Shown piece after piece: positions 1 through 4,640 of a stretch of DNA of 6,764 bases. The translations under genes were made by a program, and so were the position numbers. This DNA comes from CAITSH01 sp945892985 (GTDB taxonomy: Bacteria > Pseudomonadota > Gammaproteobacteria > Burkholderiales > SG8-39): contig CAMDDU010000092.1 in the NCBI GenBank assembly GCA_945892985.1, positions 1 to 6,764 on the forward strand, written 5' to 3'. Positions within the stretch are counted from its first letter, which is position 1. Every line of letters starts with the position of its first letter. The notes below the pieces were generated by a model. That model was not told where the DNA came from. It was given only the letters and a program-made list of their open reading frames with translations, and made no database searches.

Positions 1-107
1 AAGGACTGAACAACAAGATTCGCGTCATCCAGCGACGCGCATACGGACTGCGCGACCAAGAATATCTGCGGCTCAAGATCCTCACTTGCATGCTCCCAGC
101 GATCTAA
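1..107 (+). mobile_element. ISL3-family transposase, C-terminal end (partial at window edge)
   Basis: The frame beginning at base 3 is open from the window edge to TAA at 105-107 and reads GLNNKIRVIQRRAYGLRD followed by QEYLRLKILTCMLPAI. This is the characteristic C-terminal tail of ISL3-family DDE transposases, where the GLNNKIR and YGLRDxEYLRLK motifs are strongly conserved. The catalytic DDE core and the N-terminal zinc-finger/HTH lie upstream of the window, so whether the whole gene is intact cannot be judged. The tail itself shows no frameshift or stop. The family call comes from recognising the motif, not from a search; the specific IS is not identified. Confidence 0.85.
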
Positions 108-130
108 AATGACTCAAAATGACCCACTCA

Positions 131-145
131 CTTTGCAGAAGACCC
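131..145 (+). repeat. Probable right terminal inverted repeat of the ISL3-family element
   Basis: About 24 nt after the transposase stop the sequence CTTTGCAGAAGACCC ends at base 145. Its reverse complement, GGGTCTTCTGCAAAG, fits the general ISL3-family terminal pattern (GG-x-TCTT-xx-G-x-AAA). The distance from the transposase stop is also normal for an IS right end. If correct, the element ends at 145 and the 8 bases 146-153 would be one copy of the 8-bp target duplication typical of the family. The left end is outside the window, so neither the repeat pair nor the duplication can be confirmed. Confidence 0.5.
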
Positions 146-153
146 ACAATTTC

Positions 154-161
154 AAAGGAGG
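154..161 (+). promoter_or_regulatory. Shine-Dalgarno that fixes the gfa start
   Basis: AAAGGAGG lies 7 nt before the ATG at 169 but runs up to the in-frame ATG at 163, leaving only 1 nt. This spacing selects 169. The third in-frame ATG, at 109, has no such site and lies inside the presumed IS end. Confidence 0.8.
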
Positions 162-168
162 CATGGTA

Positions 169-744
169 ATGAGCAGCGTGAAGATACATCCTGCGGTTGA
201 TGGCGGATTAAAACCTGCGACGGCGAATTTTGCCGGCGGGACCCTGGCGTGCGACTGCGCGCAGAACAAAGTCGAGATAGCGATCAAGGGCCAGTGCGCG
301 CACAATCATGTGTGCGGCTGCACCAAGTGCTGGAAGCCCAAAGGGGCATTGTTTTCGCAGGTCGCCGTCGTGGGACGCGACAACCTCAGCGTAGCGGCGA
401 ACGGGAACAAGCTCGCGGTGGTGGACACGAAGGCAACGATTCAACGCCATGCCTGCAAAGAGTGCGGCGTTCACATGTATGGCCGGATCGAAAACAAGGG
501 TCATCCGTTTTACGGACTCGATTTTATTCACACCGAGCGGTCGAAGGACGCAGGCTGGGCGCCCCCGGAATTCGCCGCTTTTGTTTCGTCAATTATCGAG
601 GCGGGCGCGAGCCCCGCGAACATGACCGCGGTCAGGACAAGATTGAAAGAACTGAAACTCGAGCCGTACGACTGCCTATCGCCGCCGCTGATGGATGCGA
701 TTGCGACTCACATGGCGAAGGCCGCCGGCGTGCAGCCTCAATGA
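169..744 (+). CDS. gfa: Gfa-type S-(hydroxymethyl)glutathione synthase / glutathione-dependent formaldehyde-activating protein
   Basis: A 191-residue protein, close to the usual ~190-195 aa of Gfa. The family is credited with speeding the condensation of formaldehyde with glutathione to S-hydroxymethylglutathione in the cytoplasm, the entry step of glutathione-dependent formaldehyde oxidation; later in vitro work has questioned true catalysis and favoured a glutathione-binding role. All zinc-binding cysteines are present: C28 and C30 (CDC), C49, C51 and C54 (CGCTKC), and C96 and C99 (CKEC). Other family signatures are FAGGTL (21-26), HNHVCGCTKCWKP (45-57), VHMYGRIENKGHPFYGLDF (101-119), PEFAAFVSSIIE (133-144) and EPYDCLSPPLMDAIATH (165-181). 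Start chosen at 169 from the Shine-Dalgarno and from homologues that begin just before VKIHPAV. An IS ends about 23 nt upstream, so its native promoter is probably displaced or replaced. A terminator follows directly. Confidence 0.93.
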   Translation: MSSVKIHPAVDGGLKPATANFAGGTLACDCAQNKVEIAIKGQCAHNHVCGCTKCWKPKGALFSQVAVVGRDNLSVAANGNKLAVVDTKATIQRHACKECGVHMYGRIENKGHPFYGLDFIHTERSKDAGWAPPEFAAFVSSIIEAGASPANMTAVRTRLKELKLEPYDCLSPPLMDAIATHMAKAAGVQPQ

Positions 745-771
745 GCCAGCGCTAGCAACAACGGTATGCGG

Positions 772-800
772 CTGGCGCCCTCGCGGCGCCAGTTTTTTTT
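772..800 (+). terminator. Intrinsic (Rho-independent) terminator after gfa
   Basis: The arms CTGGCGCC (772-779) and GGCGCCAG (785-792) form a perfect 8-bp GC-rich stem with a 5-nt loop, followed at once by eight T residues (793-800). It lies 27 nt after the gfa stop and 65 nt before the fghA start. It should end most gfa transcripts, so the next gene probably has its own promoter in 801-864, although no convincing -35/-10 pair was found there. Confidence 0.93.
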
Positions 801-864
801 CATTACCCATATATGTTGACCGGCGCAGGCTGACACTCCCGTCGTGCCGGGTTGGACTGTAAAA

Positions 865-1710
865 ATGACGATTACGACGATTTCCCGCAATAAATCCTTC
901 GGCGGCATCCAGGGCACGTACAGCCACGAATCCCGCGAAACCGGCTGCGTCATGCGCTTTGGCGTGTTTATTCCTCCGCAAGCGGAAGCCGGCGCGGTGC
1001 CGGTGCTCTTCTGGCTTTCGGGTCTGACCTGCACCGAAGAGAATTTTGTCGCCAAGGCCGGTGCGCAGCGGATCGCGGCCGAGCTCGGCCTGGCTCTGGT
1101 GGTGCCGGATACCAGTCCGCGCGGACTCAAGATTCCCGGCGAGGATGAAAGTTACGACTTTGGCAGCGGCGCGGGATTTTACGTGGACGCCACAGAGGCA
1201 CCTTGGTCGCGGGGCTACCGCATGTACTCCTATATCACGCAGGAACTCTTTACGCTCGTCGCCGCCACTTTTCCGGTGGATGCCGCGCGGGTGGGAATTT
1301 TTGGCCATTCCATGGGCGGGCACGGGGCATTGACCTTAGCGCTCAAGAACCCGGACCGCTACAAGTCGGTGTCGGCCTTTGCGCCGATTTGTTCCCCGCT
1401 GCGTTGTCCCTGGGGAGAAAAGGCATTCTCGGGTTATCTGGGCGCAGACCGCGCGCCGTGGCGCGAATATGACGCGACCGCGCTGATCGAGGATCGCGGA
1501 TGGGCAGGCCCGGCCATTCTGGTCGATCAAGGCACCGGCGACCAGTTTCTTGACGGCCAGCTCAAGCCGGAGTTGCTGGCAAAGGCTTGCGGCGAGGCCG
1601 GCGTTGCACTTGATCTGCGCATGCAGCAGGGCTATGACCACAGCTACTTTTTTATCGCGACTTTTATCGAGGACCACCTGCGGTTTCACGCGCTGAATCT
1701 GTCTGCGTGA
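865..1710 (+). CDS. fghA: S-formylglutathione hydrolase
   Basis: A 281-residue alpha/beta-hydrolase of the esterase D family (typical length 275-285). It hydrolyses S-formylglutathione to formate and glutathione, the last step of the glutathione-dependent formaldehyde pathway, in the cytoplasm. The nucleophile elbow GHSMGGHGAL (147-156) gives Ser149; DQGTGDQF (221-228) gives the acid Asp226; GYDHSYFF (256-263) gives His259. Other family motifs are LSGLTCTEENF (51-61), PDTSPRGLKIPGEDESYDFG (81-100) and YLGADR (191-196). The frame stays open upstream to a GTG at 844, but ATG 865 is preferred because homologues start close to it and the upstream seven residues (MPGWTVK) are not family-like. Its Shine-Dalgarno is weak. 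Separated from gfa by a terminator, and no glutathione-dependent formaldehyde dehydrogenase lies next to it, although one is needed to make its substrate. Confidence 0.95.
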   Translation: MTITTISRNKSFGGIQGTYSHESRETGCVMRFGVFIPPQAEAGAVPVLFWLSGLTCTEENFVAKAGAQRIAAELGLALVVPDTSPRGLKIPGEDESYDFGSGAGFYVDATEAPWSRGYRMYSYITQELFTLVAATFPVDAARVGIFGHSMGGHGALTLALKNPDRYKSVSAFAPICSPLRCPWGEKAFSGYLGADRAPWREYDATALIEDRGWAGPAILVDQGTGDQFLDGQLKPELLAKACGEAGVALDLRMQQGYDHSYFFIATFIEDHLRFHALNLSA

Positions 1711-1745
1711 GGTTTTATCGTCAATCGGAATCAAGTTCCTGAACC

Positions 1746-1758
1746 GGGCGCCGCGCCC
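1746..1758. repeat. Short GC-rich interrupted palindrome downstream of fghA
   Basis: GGGCGC (1746-1751) and GCGCCC (1753-1758) are perfect reverse complements around one base, which would fold as a 5-bp stem with a 3-nt loop. It lies 36 nt past the fghA stop. With no T-run on either side it is not a standard intrinsic terminator; it may only be a pause or 3'-end-protecting hairpin. Confidence 0.35.
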
Positions 1759-1792
1759 TCCAAGTATGACTTTAGCGGAGTTGGCGTCAGTT

Positions 1793-1814
1793 CGACTCTA
1801 CGCTAGTAGAGTCG
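1793..1814. repeat. Perfect 9-bp inverted repeat (hairpin) in gene debris
   Basis: CGACTCTAC (1793-1801) and GTAGAGTCG (1806-1814) are exact reverse complements around the loop GCTA. No T-run follows on either strand, so it does not look like an intrinsic terminator. Being symmetrical with no coding role, it could be a protein-binding site, a recombination site or the stem of a small element. Function unknown. Confidence 0.6.
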
Positions 1815-1886
1815 GTGGTAGACCTCGGTGAGTTCGGCCTTCACCTTGCCGCCATCATGACGGAAAGGCGAATAGCAAGATTGCGT
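1806..1886 (-). other. Unrecognised open fragment continuing the reverse-strand debris
   Basis: Beyond the stop that ends the FAD-oxidoreductase remnant, the same minus-strand frame is open for 27 codons. It reads TQSCYSPF, then RHDGGKVKAELTEVYHRLY, before the next stop at 1803-1805. A neighbouring minus-strand frame, from about 1914 down, also looks protein-like (PYGMLEGLAERNLAIRLSVM). Together they suggest decayed, frameshifted coding sequence read leftward. I do not recognise the family and see no start or ribosome site; it is recorded only because 1711-2441 otherwise holds no gene. Confidence 0.25.
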
Positions 1887-2264
1887 TCAGCCAAGCCTTC
1901 GAGCATCCCGTATGGTCAAAAAATACGAAGCTACACGATGCTTTTGGGGACCATACGGGGTGCGCAGCTCATCCATGCGTGCGTAAATAAGCCAAGGGCC
2001 ATCGTGGCCTGCTTCATTGCGGTCGATCGCGACAATATTCAAAACGCGGGCACGCATCAGCAGGAAAGCAATGGACAACCCACTCATCCCGGCCTCGACA
2101 ATCACCACGTCGCGAATGCGCATTGCGCAGCTGTCTTGTCGGGGAATCACACACGCGTGTTGCGGGTAGTCTACGTACTCGATGTCGCGGTGAACCTGCG
2201 TTTCGAGAGCTTTTAGTGTGTTAGGCGTGATGCGCAGATTGATGCTTTTCGCAAGTGGTGTCAA
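1887..2264 (-). pseudogene. Remnant N-terminus of an FAD-dependent oxidoreductase (flavin monooxygenase-like)
   Basis: The minus-strand frame from a TTG at 2264 codes for 125 residues. Residues ~10-103 look like the N-terminus of a family of FAD/NAD(P)-binding oxidoreductases that are normally several times longer: a helical lead (LKALETQVHRDIEYVDYP), a Rossmann strand and dinucleotide loop (RDVVIV-EAGMSG, 51-62), AIDRNEAGHDGPW (79-91), and YARMDELRTP (94-103). After RTP, where the family continues into a conserved segment, the reading turns into unrelated residues and stops. The first glycine of the GxGxxG FAD loop is Glu57 (GAG; one base from GGG). Loss of most of the protein together with this change makes it a pseudogene. 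No clear ribosome site precedes the start. The break coincides with an inverted repeat at 1907-1959. The broad family is likely; the substrate is unknown. Confidence 0.7.
1907..1959. repeat. 11-bp perfect inverted repeat at the break of the FAD-oxidoreductase remnant
   Basis: CCCGTATGGTC (1907-1917) and GACCATACGGG (1949-1959) are exact reverse complements 31 nt apart. A nested AAGC/GCTT pair (1928-1931 / 1940-1943) sits inside. The right arm coincides with the point (about 1956-1958) where similarity of the minus-strand oxidoreductase remnant to its family stops. Possible readings are the ends of a small mobile element, an inversion or deletion scar, or a regulator-binding hairpin. The bases alone do not decide between these. 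Confidence 0.65.
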
Positions 2265-2290
2265 TTTCGTTTAATCCAGTTGGTAGATTG

Positions 2291-2347
2291 GTGGTAATCT
2301 TTCTGGGGAACGTGCGTCAGGGTGAACTACGCATGCTCAAGAACTGA
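2291..2347 (+). pseudogene. 3'-terminal remnant of a second LivK-type binding-protein gene
   Basis: The plus frame at 2291 reads VVIFLGN then VRQGELRMLKN and stops at TGA 2345-2347. The intact LivK-type gene downstream ends VVLYPPE then VRQGELRLLKN and stop. At DNA level 2312-2351 matches 3645-3684 in 37 of 40 positions by hand alignment, and weaker similarity continues about 22 nt upstream in the same register. The frame remains open a little further left (NPVGRL) but is not clearly homologous there. This is best read as the tail of a deleted paralogue, leaving the promoter region of the surviving gene made of old coding DNA. Confidence 0.75.
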
Positions 2348-2359
2348 TTCGTGCTTTGC

Positions 2360-2378
2360 CTCGACTTTTTAAGTTGAG
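2360..2378. repeat. Small hairpin between the LivK remnant and the intact LivK gene
   Basis: CTCGACTT (2360-2367) and AAGTTGAG (2371-2378) can pair over 8 bp with one G-U, around a TTT loop. It lies 12 nt after the stop of the remnant. No T-run follows, so terminator activity is doubtful; it may be the relic 3' hairpin of the lost paralogue. Confidence 0.35.
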
Positions 2379-2401
2379 AGCCAATCGATCTTGGCGCAAG
2401 C

Positions 2402-2419
2402 TCAGATTCAGACTCAGAT
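2402..2419 (+). repeat. Three tandem hexamers upstream of the LivK-type gene
   Basis: TCAGAT, TCAGAC and TCAGAT follow one another directly, ending 10 nt before the Shine-Dalgarno of the LivK-type gene. They lie in the 5' untranslated region if ATG 2442 is used. They may be a short slipped repeat or part of a binding site; no function is evident. Confidence 0.4.
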
Positions 2420-2429
2420 ACGCCAAATC

Positions 2430-2436
2430 AGGAGGA
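2430..2436 (+). promoter_or_regulatory. Shine-Dalgarno that fixes the LivK-type start
   Basis: AGGAGGA sits with a 5-nt gap before ATG 2442. The frame is open further upstream to a TTG at 2391 and has a later in-frame ATG at 2466; neither has a comparable site, so 2442 is chosen. Confidence 0.8.
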
Positions 2437-2441
2437 ACAGC

Positions 2442-3680
2442 ATGCCAAATAAACTGGTGGTAGCGATGGAGTGCCCAGCCTTGCGAAAAATTCAGCTAAA
2501 GCTTCTGTCATTGTTTTTGCTCGCCTTCGCCGCTGCTTCGGCGTCCTACAGTGTTGGCGCTCAAACCATCCGAATCGGCGCGCCGCTGGCGCTCTCGGGG
2601 GGGCTCGCCGACGAGGGCAAAAAACAGCAAGCCGCCTACGAACTTTGGCTTGAGCGCATAAACGCCGCCGGGGGCATTAACGTGGGTGGCAAAAAAATGA
2701 AGGTGGAGATCATCACCTACGACTATCAGACCAGCGAGCAGCGCGCGCAGCAACTGACGGAAAAATTGATCGTTGATGACAAGGTGGACTTCATGACTGC
2801 GCCCTTCGGCTCCGGGCACACGAAGGTTGTTGCCGGCGTGGCCGAGCGCTACGGCGTGCCCATCATCGCGGTGGCATCGGCCGAACCGGTGCACAACCAG
2901 GGCTACAAAAACTTGTTTGGCACGCTCGCGCCCAGCGGCGGTCTGGTCGATTCGATGTACACCTACGTCAAGGACAAGGCACCAAACATAAAAAAAATCG
3001 CCATCGTCGGTCGTGATGACGTGTTCCCCAAGATATTGGCCACGCTGATGGCCACTGGCGCACCCAAGTACGGCTACCAGGTGGTGCACCAGAGCCTTTA
3101 CCCGGTCAACGCGCTCGATCACTCGAGCGCCATCACCGCGATCAAGGCGGCGGCGCCAGACTGGGTTTATGTCACCGGCTATACCAAGGACCTGGTGTTG
3201 TTTCGCAAGCAAATGAGCGACCTCAGGCTCGAGGTGCCGATGATTACCATGGTCACCGGCCCTGCGTATCGCGAATTCGTCGAGGGCCTGGGCGCGCTCG
3301 CCGAGAACGTTACCAGTGCGACCTGGTGGCATTACGCCACACCTTACAAGGGCGATGATGTGTTCGGTACGACGCAGGTGTTCTTCGACGCGGTGAAGAA
3401 AAAGACCGGTCAAGACCCGGACTACGTGCATGCATCTTCCGCGGCGGCGCTGATCGCGCTGCAAAAGGCGATCGAAAAAGCCGGCACGCTGGATCGCGCC
3501 AAGGTGCGGCAGGCGCTGACCGAACTCAACATCATGACGTTCTACGGTCCGATCAAGTTTCGCGAGGACGGCATGAACTCAGTGCGTAACCTGCCCATCA
3601 TCCAGGTGCAGGCCGGAAAACCGGTGGTGCTCTATCCACCTGAAGTGCGTCAGGGTGAGCTACGCTTGCTCAAGAACTGA
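2442..3680 (+). CDS. LivK-type periplasmic binding protein of a branched-chain amino acid/amide ABC transporter family
   Basis: 412 residues, normal for the family. The N-terminus has basic residues (K4, R15, K16, K20), a hydrophobic core (LLSLFLLAFAAASASY, 21-36) and a plausible signal-peptidase site after A40 (SVGA|Q), so export to the periplasm is expected; there is no lipobox cysteine. The mature part starts with TIRIGAPLALSGGLADEGKKQQAAYELWLERINAAGGI in two stretches, the classic type I binding-protein (Peripla_BP_6) opening; ITYDYQTSEQRAQ and the mid-protein VDFMTAPFGSGHT / GVPIIAVASAEP segments follow. Family members bind branched-chain amino acids, amides, urea or aromatic acids; the ligand is not readable here. 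No permease or ATPase gene is near. First gene of a four-gene run; a 3'-end copy of a paralogue lies just upstream. Confidence 0.92.
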   Translation: MPNKLVVAMECPALRKIQLKLLSLFLLAFAAASASYSVGAQTIRIGAPLALSGGLADEGKKQQAAYELWLERINAAGGINVGGKKMKVEIITYDYQTSEQRAQQLTEKLIVDDKVDFMTAPFGSGHTKVVAGVAERYGVPIIAVASAEPVHNQGYKNLFGTLAPSGGLVDSMYTYVKDKAPNIKKIAIVGRDDVFPKILATLMATGAPKYGYQVVHQSLYPVNALDHSSAITAIKAAAPDWVYVTGYTKDLVLFRKQMSDLRLEVPMITMVTGPAYREFVEGLGALAENVTSATWWHYATPYKGDDVFGTTQVFFDAVKKKTGQDPDYVHASSAAALIALQKAIEKAGTLDRAKVRQALTELNIMTFYGPIKFREDGMNSVRNLPIIQVQAGKPVVLYPPEVRQGELRLLKN

Positions 3681-3714
3681 TCCGCACTGCTGAAAGTCAA
3701 AAGTTGAAAAATCC

Positions 3715-3726
3715 GGGCGCACGCCC
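3715..3726. repeat. Small GC hairpin between LivK-type and oxygenase genes
   Basis: GGGC (3715-3718) and GCCC (3723-3726) can form a short stem around GCAC in the 72-nt gap. There is no T-run. It is too weak to call a terminator and is compatible with read-through into the next gene, at most tuning expression. Confidence 0.3.
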
Positions 3727-3752
3727 AAATACCCCAATGCAGGAGGAGCAAC

Positions 3753-4580
3753 ATGCTGAAAAAACTCACTGAAGCGCAAATCAAACAATTTCAATCTGAG
3801 GGCTATGTTTATCCCTTTCGCGCCGTCAGCGCGGAGCAGGCCGACGACTACCGCAAGCGCATCGAGGCTTACGAGGCGCAGGCCGGGCTCGACGCCAACC
3901 GCACGCTCAAGATCAAGGGCTATCTCGCATTCCCGTGGCTGGTCGAACTGGCCAAGAACCCGGCCATCCTCGATGCGGTGCAAGACATTATCGGACCGAA
4001 CATCCTGCTCTTTGGCGCATCTATTTTCGCCAAGAACGGCCGCGATCCTCGCTATGTCTCCTGGCATCAGGACTCGGCTTACTTCGGCCTGTCACCGCAC
4101 GAGGAAATCACCGCCTGGGTGGGCTTTACTGAAAGCACCATAGAGAAGGGCTGCCTCAAGGTCATGCCGCGCACGCATCTGGGCCCCGACCTGCGCCATG
4201 TGGAGACTTTCGCCAAGGACAACATGCTGGCCAAAGGGCAGAGCATAGAGGGTCTGGATGAAGCCAAGGCGGTGTCCCTGGTGCTCAAGGCCGGCGAGTT
4301 TTCGCTGCACCACGAGCGCACCGCCCATGGATCAGGGCCCAACCGGGCGGCCGATCGGCGCGTTGGCTTCGCCTTCTTCTATATACCGACCCACGTCCAG
4401 TCGTTGATCGGTCGCCGCCCGGCGACGCTGGTGCGCGGTGTAGACACCTTTGGTCATTGGGACGCCGACAATCTGCCACGCCACGATCTTGATCCGGTGT
4501 CGATGAAGCAGCTCTCGGGTGCATGGGGTGAGTACAAGGACGGCGAGATCAAGCAGGCCGCGGACATGGCCGTTGAATAA
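3753..4580 (+). CDS. Phytanoyl-CoA dioxygenase (PhyH) family Fe(II)/2-oxoglutarate oxygenase
   Basis: 275 residues, usual for bacterial PhyH proteins. Such enzymes hydroxylate a substrate using O2 and 2-oxoglutarate in the cytoplasm. The HxD iron motif is H105-Q-D107 (YVSWHQDSAYFGL). The distal histidine is best assigned to H192 in HGSGPN, and R202 or R203 in DRRVGFAFFYIP is the candidate 2-oxoglutarate-binding arginine. GCLKVMPRTH (133-142) and the start TEAQIKQFQSEGYVYPFRAV (6-25) are family features. A strong AGGAGG (3741-3746) ends 6 nt before the ATG. It lies 72 nt after the LivK-type gene and 54 nt before an NMT1-like gene, suggesting co-transcription and a shared substrate. Bacterial members act on very varied molecules, so phytanoyl-CoA should not be assumed. 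All catalytic residues appear present. Confidence 0.9.
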   Translation: MLKKLTEAQIKQFQSEGYVYPFRAVSAEQADDYRKRIEAYEAQAGLDANRTLKIKGYLAFPWLVELAKNPAILDAVQDIIGPNILLFGASIFAKNGRDPRYVSWHQDSAYFGLSPHEEITAWVGFTESTIEKGCLKVMPRTHLGPDLRHVETFAKDNMLAKGQSIEGLDEAKAVSLVLKAGEFSLHHERTAHGSGPNRAADRRVGFAFFYIPTHVQSLIGRRPATLVRGVDTFGHWDADNLPRHDLDPVSMKQLSGAWGEYKDGEIKQAADMAVE

Positions 4581-4622
4581 GAATTTAAGCAATGTTTTGT
4601 TGGCGGCGCAGCCGTTCAACGG

Positions 4623-4640
4623 CATCATGCGCGCATGATG
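4623..4640. promoter_or_regulatory. 18-bp perfect palindrome covering the start of the NMT1-like gene
   Basis: CATCATGCGCGCATGATG is its own exact reverse complement and contains the first two candidate ATG codons (4635 and 4638). As DNA it could be a dimeric operator; as RNA it could fold into a 7-bp stem with a CGCG loop and hide the start codons. No good Shine-Dalgarno precedes the gene, which would fit a translationally restrained start. Function is inferred only from symmetry and position. Confidence 0.45.

Noticed and set aside
109..168. Longer gfa reading frame starting at ATG 109 (20 extra residues)
   Set aside because: The extension lies within the presumed IS end, lacks a ribosome site and is not family-like; the strong AAAGGAGG is spaced for ATG 169.
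816..821. TTGACC as a -35 box for fghA
   Set aside because: No acceptable -10 hexamer occurs 16-18 nt downstream, so a promoter cannot be supported from sequence alone.
844..864. GTG 844 as the fghA start
   Set aside because: It adds seven non-conserved residues; ATG 865 matches the usual N-terminus and family length.
1746..1758. GC hairpin after fghA as an intrinsic terminator
   Set aside because: There is no T-run on either strand, so it is kept only as a repeat.
1815..2216. Plus-strand open frame of 133 codons in the debris region
   Set aside because: It is opposite the FAD-oxidoreductase remnant, whose motifs are recognisable on the minus strand; the plus frame shows no motif.
2508..3464. 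Long antisense open frame (318 codons) under the LivK-type gene
   Set aside because: Its composition (rich in Arg, His, Gly, Val) is typical of the reverse shadow of G+C-rich coding DNA, with no recognisable domain; the sense frame is clearly a real protein.
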